Of a stretch of 64,000 nucleotides of DNA, positions 18,324 through 27,194 are shown one piece after another. The notes under the pieces are model-generated. The model did not search any database. It was not told the origin of the DNA and saw nothing but the letters and a program-made list of their open reading frames with translations. Within the stretch, counting starts at the first letter, position 1; every line of letters starts with the position of its first letter. The translations under genes and the position numbers were made by a program. This DNA is from Mageeibacillus sp. (GTDB lineage Bacteria; Bacillota; Clostridia; Saccharofermentanales; Saccharofermentanaceae): contig JAKVLB010000007.1 of assembly GCA_022484595.1 (NCBI GenBank), forward strand, positions 61,745 to 125,744. Reading direction: 5' to 3'.

Positions 18324-20933
18324 ATGACTGATAAACCGGAGAAGAAAATTACCAGGCGGGGAACTGTAATCAGAGCAATCCTGACTTCAGTTCTCTTTTT
18401 TGCTGTTGCGCTGATAATAACAGCAATGCTGTGGTGTATGGATGTCTGGCGCGATATTACAGTGGATGAGATAATTTTCCATCTGAGCGCACCGCTTGAA
18501 GGTACATCTTCGGATGTAATCAACGGCTTTCTGCTGCGCTCACTGATGCCGGCTGTGATTGCCGCGGCCCTTTTCTGCTCAGTAAGGTTGTTTCTGGGAC
18601 TGAGGTCTTCCGGTTCATCCGGGCGCGCAGACCGCATTGTAAATCTTGTATGCTGGGTGATGGCGGGAGTTATATTGATTCTGTCATCGGTGCAGTTCTG
18701 TCTGCGGTACGGCGTTGTCAGGTATATAGCGTCGCAGACGATGAACTCGGATTTTATCGCAAACAATTATGTGTCGCCGGATGATGTCAATCTGACATTT
18801 CCGGAAAAGAAAAGAAACCTCATATATATCTATCTGGAATCTATGGAGATGACCTATTCCGACAAGGCCGACGGCGGCGCTTTTGATGAGAACGTTATTC
18901 CGGAGCTGACTGATATCGCGCTCGGCAACGAGTGCTTCAACGGCGATTCCGGCACGCTCGACGGTGCGCTCGTCACAACCGGAACCGATTACACAATGGC
19001 GGCGCTTGTGGCACAGACGGCAGGCATACCGATAAAAGACGGAATAGGCAATGCTGCAGCATCCTATGCGGATTCGTTTTATCCCGGAGCGAGGGTGTTG
19101 GGAGACGTGCTCGCAGACGCAGGCTACAACCAGACATTCATGTGCGGCTCTGTCGCTTACTTCGGCGGAAGGGAACTTTACTTCAAAGGACACGGGAATT
19201 ACAAGATTTTCGACTACAAATATGCGGAAAATAACGACTATATTCCCAAAGGCTATAACGTCTGGTGGGGCTTTGAAGACGAGAAGCTTTTCGGGTTCGC
19301 AAAAGACGAGATTACAGCGATGGCCGCGGAAGACAAGCCTTTTAACTTTACTATGCTGACGGCTGACACTCATTTTGAAGACGGTTATGTGTGTGACCTG
19401 TGCCGGGATGATTTTGACGATCAGTATTCAAACGTTATGGCATGTTCAAGCAGGCAGGTCTCGGCGTTTCTGGACTGGATCCGGGAGCAGCCGTTTTATG
19501 ACAATACAACGATTGTGATAAGCGGCGACCACACGACGATGGACTCGGATTATCTTGACTCTATAGATACGGATTACCAGCGACGGACCTACGTGGCTGT
19601 CATAAATCCTGCGGCGGAGTCCGACAATGATGAAAGACGCGAATACTGCACACTTGACATGTTTCCGACGACGCTGGCGGCAATGGGAGTTGATATTCAG
19701 GGCGACAGGCTTGGGCTTGGTGTAAATCTTTTCTCCGATAAAAAGACGCTTATGGAGCAGTACGGCTATGATTATGTTGATACCGAGCTTGCGAAGAAGA
19801 GCAGCTTCTACCAGACGATCGGCGCATTTGACACGCTGACTGCCGATATACTGAAACACCTTAAGTATCTTAATCTTACCGCCGATCTTGACGCGGACAA
19901 CACTCTGGCCATTGATTTCTGGGGCATCGAGAACGGCACGCTCGAGATTGCTTCCGCCCGCGGAGAGTTCTACAAGCAGGACGGAACGCTCGTCGCCAGT
20001 GCAGTTTTTACGATTGATGCGGCGAAAGACTACAAGGGTGAGTTCGACCTGAGTTCTCTCGGGTTCAGAGACATATACACAGGTAACATGAAGCTTTATG
20101 CGACGGATACCGACGGGGTCGAACATGTTATCTACGACAACGACGATAACACTTCAGTACTTTCTTACAGTGATATTTCCTCATATATTGATATGCTCGC
20201 GAATCTGGACGATGTAACCGTTATGATAGCTGGCAAGGATGAGTGTTCGACAAATCTGACGCCGGCAATCAGAGCCGAATTCAACAAGCTTGGTCTGTCG
20301 TGTCCGCTGTATGATCACACGAACTACTCATATTATGCCGTCGCCACGGACGGCGAGCAGCCGATAGAGCAGGCTTCACCTCAGATGCTTCAGACATCGG
20401 GAGAACTTGAAGACGGTACGGGCTATGAGATCACGAGTGCCGGACTTCATTGCGGAAATGTCGCGTCGATAGAGATAGGAGATAACGACTATGCCATCAA
20501 TACGCGCGGACTTAATATTGTCGTCTATGACAATGATGCCCACAGGGTAGTTGACCGCCGTGTCTATGATCTTTACGGTCAGTCGGTTACTTCGTATATG
20601 GATGACGATTCCGTCGATGTGACCTATGATTACGACAGCGAGGCGCAGACTCTTGATGTCCTGATAACAGGGACTTCTGACGTAATCCTCAAGAATCGTA
20701 ATCTATATGTCTATATGTACATATGGTCGGCAAACGGACCTGCCGAAGTGACACGTAAAGTCTTTACGGAAGGTACCGATAACAACGGCTGGACCTGTTT
20801 CAAAATTGATGATCTTGACGTGTCGGGCTATGATCCGGATACTTTCGGAATGATGATATTCTTAAAGAGCCAGGATACGGGATTTATTGATTACAAAACG
20901 AAAATGGTTGTCGATTTGAACGGCGAAGGTTAG
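18324..20933 (+). CDS. OpgB/LtaS-like phosphoglycerol transferase with long C-terminal extension
   Basis: An 869-residue membrane-anchored enzyme of the alkaline phosphatase superfamily (sulfatase domain), as in LTA synthases and MdoB/OpgB, which move phosphoglycerol from phosphatidylglycerol onto a glycan outside the cell. Three N-terminal helices lie within residues 10-140. IYIYLESMEMTY provides the metal-binding Glu, TTGTDYTMAALVAQTAGIP contains the candidate nucleophile Thr in the OpgB-like setting, and VISGDHTTMD gives the metal-binding Asp-His. The catalytic domain ends near residue 520; about 350 residues of acidic, beta-rich sequence follow, which I do not recognise and which makes the protein far longer than typical LtaS (about 650). 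GGGAGAAGC precedes the ATG. Confidence 0.85.
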   Translation: MTDKPEKKITRRGTVIRAILTSVLFFAVALIITAMLWCMDVWRDITVDEIIFHLSAPLEGTSSDVINGFLLRSLMPAVIAAALFCSVRLFLGLRSSGSSGRADRIVNLVCWVMAGVILILSSVQFCLRYGVVRYIASQTMNSDFIANNYVSPDDVNLTFPEKKRNLIYIYLESMEMTYSDKADGGAFDENVIPELTDIALGNECFNGDSGTLDGALVTTGTDYTMAALVAQTAGIPIKDGIGNAAASYADSFYPGARVLGDVLADAGYNQTFMCGSVAYFGGRELYFKGHGNYKIFDYKYAENNDYIPKGYNVWWGFEDEKLFGFAKDEITAMAAEDKPFNFTMLTADTHFEDGYVCDLCRDDFDDQYSNVMACSSRQVSAFLDWIREQPFYDNTTIVISGDHTTMDSDYLDSIDTDYQRRTYVAVINPAAESDNDERREYCTLDMFPTTLAAMGVDIQGDRLGLGVNLFSDKKTLMEQYGYDYVDTELAKKSSFYQTIGAFDTLTADILKHLKYLNLTADLDADNTLAIDFWGIENGTLEIASARGEFYKQDGTLVASAVFTIDAAKDYKGEFDLSSLGFRDIYTGNMKLYATDTDGVEHVIYDNDDNTSVLSYSDISSYIDMLANLDDVTVMIAGKDECSTNLTPAIRAEFNKLGLSCPLYDHTNYSYYAVATDGEQPIEQASPQMLQTSGELEDGTGYEITSAGLHCGNVASIEIGDNDYAINTRGLNIVVYDNDAHRVVDRRVYDLYGQSVTSYMDDDSVDVTYDYDSEAQTLDVLITGTSDVILKNRNLYVYMYIWSANGPAEVTRKVFTEGTDNNGWTCFKIDDLDVSGYDPDTFGMMIFLKSQDTGFIDYKTKMVVDLNGEG

Positions 20934-20956
20934 AATTATCCTGTGGAGGATTAGTT

Positions 20957-21307
20957 ATGTCAAGGCCAACAAAAGTCAGACGCGTATGCGTCGAACCGCA
21001 ATTTACCCGCTTTGTTCCGGTCGGAGCCGATAAAATCGACTCGGTTGTCCTTTCCATTGAAGAATTTGAAGTAATGCGCCATGTCGACTACCAGAAAATG
21101 ACACATGAAGAATGCGCCAGACATATGGATATCTCAAGAACCACTGTCACCGAGATTTACGAATCCGCGCGGTTCAAAATAGCCGACAGCCTCATCAACG
21201 GCAAAGTTCTCTGTATAGAGGGCGGCAATTACCGCGTTTGTGAAGGCGCGAAAAGCTGTAAGGTCAATTCCGGAACTGCAACGTGTGACAATAAGTGTGA
21301 TGAGTGA
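20957..21307 (+). CDS. UPF0251 (DUF134) family DNA-binding protein
   Basis: A 116-residue small regulator-like protein. The family pattern is evident: SRPTKVRRVCVEPQFTRFVP at the N-terminus, then a helix-turn-helix around residues 50-75 (MTHEECARHMDISRTTVTEI), then KIADSLINGKVLCIEGGNYRVC. The C-terminus adds a Cys-containing tail (six Cys in the last ~30 residues counting the conserved one), suggesting metal binding, which is frequent in this family. The target is not known. GTGGAGGA lies upstream. It stands between the surface locus and trxA and could be a separate unit. Confidence 0.85.
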   Translation: MSRPTKVRRVCVEPQFTRFVPVGADKIDSVVLSIEEFEVMRHVDYQKMTHEECARHMDISRTTVTEIYESARFKIADSLINGKVLCIEGGNYRVCEGAKSCKVNSGTATCDNKCDE

Positions 21308-21436
21308 TTAACCGGGTGGATGCATCTGATGATTTTTGTGTCATCCGAAAGTATTTTTAATTACAAACAGTTTAATATATAGCATTTGCGGACTGCGTTT
21401 GAGATAATAAAACGCAGGTGAAAAGAGGTAAGTGCA

Positions 21437-21754
21437 ATGATAGAGACAAATGTCAATGACAGCAATTTCGATTCCGAAGTTATGTTGTCTGATATTCCGG
21501 TTATAGTCGATTTCTGGGCTGAATGGTGTGGTCCGTGCAAGATGATGAATCCAATATTAAACGAACTCGCTTCTCAATATGCCGGCAAAGTGAAATTCTG
21601 CAGGTGTAATATTGACGAGGCTGAAGGGACCGCAGAGAGAATGAACGTAACAAGCGTTCCCGTTATAAAATTATGCAGGGACGGAGCTGTTGTTGCTGAA
21701 CACCTGGGCTTTATGTCCGGCAATCAGCTCAGAGAATTTATAGATAATAATTAA
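21437..21754 (+). CDS. trxA: Thioredoxin
   Basis: A 105-residue thioredoxin with the active site WCGPCK (about residues 30-35) after DFWAEW, and the cis-Pro segment SVPVIKL (about 76-82). It keeps cytoplasmic protein thiols reduced, usually with thioredoxin reductase. Length and fold order are normal. AGAGGTAAG is upstream of the ATG. The preceding gap (21308-21436) is A+T-rich and may contain a promoter, but no hexamer pair is convincing. A terminator follows the gene. Confidence 0.94.
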   Translation: MIETNVNDSNFDSEVMLSDIPVIVDFWAEWCGPCKMMNPILNELASQYAGKVKFCRCNIDEAEGTAERMNVTSVPVIKLCRDGAVVAEHLGFMSGNQLREFIDNN

Positions 21755-21777
21755 GAGGCAATGCTTCTGCTTTTTTT
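21754..21777 (+). terminator. Rho-independent terminator after trxA
   Basis: A short stem AGAGGC/GCTTCT (one G-T pair) with loop AAT, then GC and a run of seven T (21771-21777). It starts at the last base of the trxA stop codon. The stem is short, so support is moderate. Confidence 0.5.
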
Positions 21778-21834
21778 GCGGCGTGTGGTGGATTTTTCGT
21801 CACTGCCGCATTAATTTTGCGGTTATTCAGACAG

Positions 21835-22752
21835 TCAGGTTTTGAAATCCGGAATCATTGAATCTCCGGATGAACCGAGTTCCTGAACAAAAGCATTTGT
21901 CTGGCCGAGAGAACTCAGCAGGGTGCACATGGAATTATAGTGCTCCGCCGACAGGTGCCGGCGCAAACGCGGGTCAGAGTTGTGATCCGACGTAATATGA
22001 GGCATGGGTGTATACTGGCTCATCAGGCTGATTGCAATATTGTTGCCGTAACGTGCACACAGATATTCCAGGATATGCTTGGTATCGAAAAGACATCCGG
22101 GAAGCATAAGATGTCGCACAATCATGCCGCGCATAAGGAGACCGTCAGGCGATAATGTGTAGCTTCCGACCTGCCGGTACATCTCGTCTATGGCGAGGCA
22201 GCATGTCTGGAAGTAGTCCGGTGCGCCTGCAAATCTGCCGGCAATTCCGGCGGAGAAGAATTTCATATCCGGCATATAGATATCTGCCAGACCGTCGAAG
22301 AGCCTTAGTGTATCAACCGAATCATATCCGGAACAGTTTATGGCGACAGGAATCTTAAGACCGGATAGTTTTGCTGAGGCAATTGAGTCGGCGACGGTCG
22401 GCGCGTAGTGCATCGGTGTCACCAGGTTGATGTTGTAAGCGCCCTGAGACTGCAGCTCAAGAAAGACATCAGACAGCATATGCGCGTCCATCTTTGTGCC
22501 ACGGCCGGTGAGGCGGTGTGATATGTCGTAATTCTGGCAGAAAACACAGCCTGTTCCGCAGCCCTCAAAGAAAACCGTGCCGCTGCCTCTTGCAGCGTTG
22601 ATACCTGATATCACAGGTTCTTCGCCGAAATGAAGCTTGTACAGATTTACTACAGGGTATGACGGGGACTTGCAGAAGCCGGTGTCGCCTGAAGTTCTGT
22701 CCACTCCGCAATGCCGCGGACATAAATTACAATAAGAATAAAGGTTTTCCAT
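21835..22752 (-). CDS. Radical SAM protein, pyruvate-formate-lyase activase-like (PflA/AmrS type)
   Basis: A 305-residue radical SAM protein. CGTGCVFCQN (about residues 65-74) is the CX3CX2C cluster that binds the 4Fe-4S centre and SAM; an N-terminal Cys-rich segment CNLCPRHCGVDR (residues 8-19) is typical of the PflA-like/AmmeMemoRadiSam branch. The substrate protein is unknown. The frame is open to 22827, but ATG at 22752 is preferred: homologues start near here and a TATAAT box sits 6 nt upstream of it, overlapping the extra N-terminal region. There is no Shine-Dalgarno sequence, suggesting a leaderless message. It is divergent from purF. Confidence 0.87.
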   Translation of the reverse strand: MENLYSYCNLCPRHCGVDRTSGDTGFCKSPSYPVVNLYKLHFGEEPVISGINAARGSGTVFFEGCGTGCVFCQNYDISHRLTGRGTKMDAHMLSDVFLELQSQGAYNINLVTPMHYAPTVADSIASAKLSGLKIPVAINCSGYDSVDTLRLFDGLADIYMPDMKFFSAGIAGRFAGAPDYFQTCCLAIDEMYRQVGSYTLSPDGLLMRGMIVRHLMLPGCLFDTKHILEYLCARYGNNIAISLMSQYTPMPHITSDHNSDPRLRRHLSAEHYNSMCTLLSSLGQTNAFVQELGSSGDSMIPDFKT

Positions 22753-22758
22753 GGGGAC

Positions 22759-22788
22759 ATTATATTCCAATAGCGTCATTTTTCCCAA
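22759..22788 (-). promoter_or_regulatory. Promoter for a leaderless radical SAM transcript
   Basis: On the minus strand TTGGGA (22788-22783), 18 bases, then a perfect TATAAT (22764-22759). The start codon begins 6 nt after the -10 box, so transcription would begin at or within a base or two of the ATG. Confidence 0.6.
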
Positions 22789-22850
22789 AACAGTTGCTTT
22801 AAGAATATAAAAATATAGTGTTTTCACACCATTTGAACAATGCCCTTAGG

Positions 22851-22859
22851 TGATAAAAT
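22851..22859 (+). promoter_or_regulatory. Extended -10 promoter for purF
   Basis: TGATAAAAT (22851-22859) is an extended -10 (TGn plus TAAAAT). A possible -35, TTGAAC (22833-22838), has a short 15-base spacer. The purF ATG starts 6 nt after the box, again consistent with a leaderless message; the only purine-rich stretch upstream (AGGTGA) overlaps the promoter itself. Confidence 0.5.
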
Positions 22860-22865
22860 TGCGTT

Positions 22866-24284
22866 ATGGCTATTCATGAGGAATGTGGTGTATATGGAAT
22901 TTGTGGCGGTGAGGCTGTTGCCTCACTGGTGTATTACGGACTTTTCGCGCTCCAGCACAGAGGTCAGGAATCATGCGGAATCGCAATCAATGATGATGCT
23001 TCAATCAATTGTCTTAAGGGAATGGGGCTCGTGAGTGAGTTCTTTACGCCGGAAAAGCTGGCGCAGCTTAAGGGCAGCACGGCAATCGGGCATGTCAGAT
23101 ATTCAACAACCGGCTCATCCACAGCAGACAATGCACAGCCCCTTGTTACTCAGTATATAAAGGGCACACTGTCCATCGCGCATAACGGCAATCTGACGAA
23201 TGCCATATCGCTCAAGGCAGAGCTCGAGGACAGCGGAGCCATATTTCATACAACGGTTGATTCAGAAGTTATTGCGTATATGATTGCGAGCGCCAGAGCG
23301 AAGACAGACTCCGTAGAAGAAGCCGTAAAGAGCGTTATGCATAAGATTCAGGGCGGATATGCCCTGCTTGTCATGTCGCCGAAGAAACTGATTGCGGCGC
23401 GTGACCCGTATGGGCTCAAGCCGCTGGTTATGGGCAGAATCATCAGGTCTGACGGCGGTTATGCAACAGTGTTCGCATCCGAGACCTGTGCGCTTGCGGC
23501 TACAGGTGCGGAATATGTAAGAGATGTTTTGCCCGGCGAGATTGTTATTGCGGATGACAGTGGCGTCAGGTCGCTGGATTCCGGACTGACGGTGAAGGTG
23601 AAGAAATGCGTTTTCGAGTATATATATTTTGCCAGACCTGATTCGGTGATTGACGGAATATCGGTTTTTGAAGCAAGAGTCAGAGCCGGGGCTCTTCTGG
23701 CCAGGCAGTATCCTGTTGATGCAGACTGTGTTATAGGTGTGCCGGAGTCCGGAATTGACGCGGCAATGGGCTATGCGAAAGAGTCGGGAATCCCTTATGA
23801 GAAGGGGTTTGTGAAGAATTCATATGTCGGACGCACATTTATCAAGCCTTCACAGCAGCTTCGCGCGCAGGCGGTGAGAATCAAGCTCAACCCGATTGCG
23901 GCCGCAGTAAAGGGCAAGCGCGTAGTCATGATTGATGATTCAATCGTTCGCGGAACTACAATTGCAAATATCGTAAGAATGTTGAGAACAGCGGGTGCTG
24001 CCGAGGTTCATGTAAGAATATCGTCGCCGCCGTTCACAAATCCCTGCTATTACGGAACTGATGTACCTTCCCGTGAGAACCTGATTGCGTGTCAGCACAC
24101 GCTGCCGGAGATTCGCGAGATAATAGGAGCCGATTCACTCGGATATCTTCGTGTCGACTCGCTCGACGAGATGCTTGGTGAAGAAGGCAGGCACTATTGT
24201 GATGCCTGCTTTACCGGTGATTATCCGAATGTTGACACAAAGATTGATCTTATGAACGAGGACGCCGGAGTCCTGGAGAAATAA
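22866..24284 (+). CDS. purF: Amidophosphoribosyltransferase PurF
   Basis: First committed enzyme of de novo purine synthesis: PRPP plus glutamine gives phosphoribosylamine. The N-terminal Ntn glutaminase domain shows a five-residue propeptide before Cys (MAIHEE-CGVYGI), GLFALQHRGQES and the HVRYSTTG and HNGNL motifs. The PRTase domain carries the PRPP loop VVMIDDSIVRGTT (about residues 355-367). Late Cys residues (CDACFTGDYP near residue 440) fit the iron-sulfur form found in Bacillus and clostridia. 472 residues is normal. No other pur gene is adjacent, so purF stands alone in this window. Confidence 0.96.
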   Translation: MAIHEECGVYGICGGEAVASLVYYGLFALQHRGQESCGIAINDDASINCLKGMGLVSEFFTPEKLAQLKGSTAIGHVRYSTTGSSTADNAQPLVTQYIKGTLSIAHNGNLTNAISLKAELEDSGAIFHTTVDSEVIAYMIASARAKTDSVEEAVKSVMHKIQGGYALLVMSPKKLIAARDPYGLKPLVMGRIIRSDGGYATVFASETCALAATGAEYVRDVLPGEIVIADDSGVRSLDSGLTVKVKKCVFEYIYFARPDSVIDGISVFEARVRAGALLARQYPVDADCVIGVPESGIDAAMGYAKESGIPYEKGFVKNSYVGRTFIKPSQQLRAQAVRIKLNPIAAAVKGKRVVMIDDSIVRGTTIANIVRMLRTAGAAEVHVRISSPPFTNPCYYGTDVPSRENLIACQHTLPEIREIIGADSLGYLRVDSLDEMLGEEGRHYCDACFTGDYPNVDTKIDLMNEDAGVLEK

Positions 24285-24285
24285 A

Positions 24286-25824
24286 ATGTCAGATATGAAT
24301 TCCTCCAACGGCACCGCAAGACGGCGCCCGGAAGTGAGGTCTGCGGACAAGATAATGGAACGCGCGCTGAAGCGCGAGTCAACAGACATGGATCGTCTTG
24401 AAGGAGACGATAATGCCACGCGTCAGGTAAAGAATGCCGCCAAACGGAAGGCAAACAACTCAAGGACGGCAGCTCTTCTGGGAATTCTCGCCTTTGCTCT
24501 GCTTCTTGTAATCGTCTGGCGTGTCATGCACCTTATCAATGGAGAAGCTGACAAACTTATAAGAGATGTTACCGTTGAAGTCGGAAGCACTGCGAGCGAG
24601 TCAATGTTTTTCTCGGAAGAGCCAAACATACCGCAGCTGGTATCGTGCAACCTGAATTTCGATGCCGTCGATTACTCGGTTCCGCAGGACATTCATTTTA
24701 CTATTACGATGTACTGGGCGAATATTGTCTGTACACTTCATATTGTTGACACTACCCCGCCTGCGGCACAGGCCGTGCCGCAGACTTTGTTCTCCACTGA
24801 CGCGCTGCCGGATGCATCGTCATGTGTTACGGGGATTACGGACGCCACCGCCGTCACCGTATCGTGGCTTACGCAGCCTGATATTGCATCGGGCGGCAAT
24901 CTCACAGGTCAGGTGCTGCTTTCTGATTCATTCGGCAATGTCAGTGTGATTGACGTTCCGTTCAATGTTACAAAGGATGTGACACCGCCTGTAATAAGCG
25001 GTGCAAAGGATCTGACTGTTTATATCGGAGATTCCATCGCGTACAGGGACGGGGTTACCGTTACAGATGACATCGACCAGAATCCGACACTTACGATTGA
25101 TGCTGACAGTGTTGATCTGACGACTCCGGGAACATATATAGCCGGATATACCGCGACTGATTTCAGCGGCAATAAATCCACACGCAACATTACGGTGACG
25201 GTCGAGGAGAAACCTGCCACATACGTAGAGCCTGAAGTTGTATACGCGGCCGCAAGAGATATTCTGAGCCAGATAACAACGGACGACATGAGTGATATGG
25301 AGAAGGCTCTTCAGATTGTCTGGTGGTGCAGGTATAACATTCACTATGCGCAGAGCGGCGACTCTTCATCGTGGGAGCGGGCGGCATATAACGGTCTCGT
25401 CAATCGCACCGGAACATGCTATACATTTGCCTATGCGGCCAAGGCAATGTTCGATTGCGCCGGCATCGACAACGAGATTGTCAGGCGCGATCCCTACATT
25501 CATGAGAAGCATTTCTGGAACTACATCTGCATAGACGGGCAGTGGTATCACTGCGATTCAACTCCAAGACACCTTTACTCCGGGTATTTCTTTATGTATA
25601 CAACCGAAGAACTTGAAGCCGTCTGGATGAACGGATGGAACGGCTACAGCTTTGATGAGAGTAAACATCCGGCGAGTGCCACCGAGTCGGTTCAGGACAG
25701 AATAGACTATGCCAACCACACGATTATCGGAGATACCGCCGGAAATGTTCAGACGGATTCTCAGAGCGATACTTCGGGCGGCAGTCCCGATGAGACTTCT
25801 GACACTGCGGATGGCGGTGTCTAA
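24286..25824 (+). CDS. Surface transglutaminase-like protein with Ig-like domains (copy 1)
   Basis: A 512-residue protein starting one base after purF. A charged cytoplasmic N-terminus (1-60) is followed by one membrane helix (about 63-86), so the rest is outside. Two Ig-like modules follow; the second (about residues 230-305) has YRDGVTVTDDIDQNPTLTID and resembles DUF5011. The C-terminal transglutaminase-like domain has a complete triad: Cys in RTGTCYTFAY, His in HEKHFWNY, Asp in WYHCDSTPRH. The tail is Ser/Asp/Thr-rich. Such domains act as peptidases or crosslinkers of cell-wall or surface proteins; the activity here is unproven. Two paralogues lie at 31479 and 32834. Confidence 0.85.
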   Translation: MSDMNSSNGTARRRPEVRSADKIMERALKRESTDMDRLEGDDNATRQVKNAAKRKANNSRTAALLGILAFALLLVIVWRVMHLINGEADKLIRDVTVEVGSTASESMFFSEEPNIPQLVSCNLNFDAVDYSVPQDIHFTITMYWANIVCTLHIVDTTPPAAQAVPQTLFSTDALPDASSCVTGITDATAVTVSWLTQPDIASGGNLTGQVLLSDSFGNVSVIDVPFNVTKDVTPPVISGAKDLTVYIGDSIAYRDGVTVTDDIDQNPTLTIDADSVDLTTPGTYIAGYTATDFSGNKSTRNITVTVEEKPATYVEPEVVYAAARDILSQITTDDMSDMEKALQIVWWCRYNIHYAQSGDSSSWERAAYNGLVNRTGTCYTFAYAAKAMFDCAGIDNEIVRRDPYIHEKHFWNYICIDGQWYHCDSTPRHLYSGYFFMYTTEELEAVWMNGWNGYSFDESKHPASATESVQDRIDYANHTIIGDTAGNVQTDSQSDTSGGSPDETSDTADGGV

Positions 25825-25828
25825 AAGG

Positions 25829-25859
25829 TTGACGGGCATTTGAGATTTTATAGTATAAT
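25829..25859 (+). promoter_or_regulatory. Promoter for a leaderless GT87 transcript
   Basis: TTGACG (25829-25834) and a perfect TATAAT (25854-25859) with a 19-base spacer. The ATG at 25866 follows the -10 box by 6 nt and no Shine-Dalgarno sequence exists, so the message probably begins at the start codon. Confidence 0.55.
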
Positions 25860-25865
25860 AACTGC

Positions 25866-27194
25866 ATGAATATTTCTGGAAAGTCAAAAATAACACCACA
25901 ACTTGCGTTTCTCGTGCTCTTCACGGGAGTAGTTTTGTACACTCTCGTTCTATTTCTGACTACCGGGGGAGAGAATCTCTTCGGACTGTTCTTTTCGGAT
26001 ATTATCGATAATTTTATGGATTTGTTCAACCCGCTTAAGTTTGTTTACGGCGGCGATCCTTACAAGTATGTCGAGCTGGGCGCAATGTATCCGGCTCTGT
26101 GTTATGTTATCTGTGATGTCACCGCTTTTTTCCTTCCGGCAGACTACAGGACAATGAGTCCGTATGATATGGGCAACCACCCGCAGGGAGTAATTCTGCT
26201 TGCAATATGGACTGTAATTCTTGCCGGCGCGATTATTGCCTATGTTTTGTGCTTTCTCAAAAAGCGCAAGGTATATTACGTCGTTGCTGTTGTGTTCAGC
26301 TGTCTTTACAGCGCGCCGGTTGTTTTTCTTTGGAGCCGCATGAATTTTCTCATTCTGGCTCTTGCTTTTCTTCTTATGTTTATTATCGGCAAGGACTCAA
26401 AGAACAAGGTTATTCGTGAATTATCCTATGTATGTCTTGCAATATCAGCGGCGATAAAGATCTATCCCGCAGTTTTCGGTGTATTGCTTGTTCTTGAGAA
26501 GAGATGGTTCGACACGATAAGGTGCGCGATATACGGTCTGATAGTTTTCTTTGTTCCGTTCTGGTATTTTGACGGCATTACTTCGATTAAGAATTTCCTG
26601 CATAACCTTATATACGGAATCGGCTTTACCGATTACGAATGGACGGGAGTCGCATACAGAATTGATTTCAAGAACAATCTCGCCATTCTCAAGTGGCTCA
26701 TAGGAGGCGATCCGTCAGTTACGCCGCCGAGCTACAAGCCCGCCATGATTCTTGTTCTGGTGGTGCTTGCCGCGGGACTTTTCATTTTCACGGATAAATG
26801 GAAGAAGGTTCTTTGTGTTACCATGATAATGGTGCTCGCACCGTCTTTTAATTACGCATATTCCGCCAGCTTCTACCTTATTCCGATGGTTCTGTTCATG
26901 TCCGCGGAATCTTCAAAGGAAAATCAGGCGCGATGCCCTGCGGACAGAATTTTCGGATACTTCTACGCGGCGGCACTGGTGATGCTTCTTGCTCCTTTTA
27001 CAGGCCCTACGCGCTATATGTCGGACAGATGGGCGATTGAGAGCCGCAATCCGCTGACTGACGCGGTGTTCCATCAGAATATAGGACAGCTTATATTGAT
27101 AACCGTTGTGGCAGTGGATCTGTGTGTTGCTTCACTGCGTCTTATAAAGAGAATTACAGATAGAAACAGGATTGAGAGAAAAGAACAGACATGA
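25866..27194 (+). CDS. GT87/DUF2029-like polyprenyl-sugar glycosyltransferase
   Basis: A 442-residue membrane protein with about ten hydrophobic segments. The first external loop contains an acidic YGGDPYKY element (around residues 60-67), and the helix-loop arrangement (LFVYSLWSRMNF-like segment near 155, IKIYPAVFG near 200) matches the GT87 family of polyprenyl-phosphomannose-dependent mannosyltransferases. It begins a five-gene glycan operon: the next gene overlaps by 4 bases. The sugar is not known; a lipid-phosphate sugar made by the GtrB-like GT2 at 28014 is a plausible donor. Confidence 0.8.
   Translation: MNISGKSKITPQLAFLVLFTGVVLYTLVLFLTTGGENLFGLFFSDIIDNFMDLFNPLKFVYGGDPYKYVELGAMYPALCYVICDVTAFFLPADYRTMSPYDMGNHPQGVILLAIWTVILAGAIIAYVLCFLKKRKVYYVVAVVFSCLYSAPVVFLWSRMNFLILALAFLLMFIIGKDSKNKVIRELSYVCLAISAAIKIYPAVFGVLLVLEKRWFDTIRCAIYGLIVFFVPFWYFDGITSIKNFLHNLIYGIGFTDYEWTGVAYRIDFKNNLAILKWLIGGDPSVTPPSYKPAMILVLVVLAAGLFIFTDKWKKVLCVTMIMVLAPSFNYAYSASFYLIPMVLFMSAESSKENQARCPADRIFGYFYAAALVMLLAPFTGPTRYMSDRWAIESRNPLTDAVFHQNIGQLILITVVAVDLCVASLRLIKRITDRNRIERKEQT

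Noticed and set aside
22753..22827. Longer N-terminus of the radical SAM protein
   Set aside because: The region contains the TATAAT promoter box, the extra residues do not resemble the family N-terminus, and no ribosome binding site was seen for 22827.
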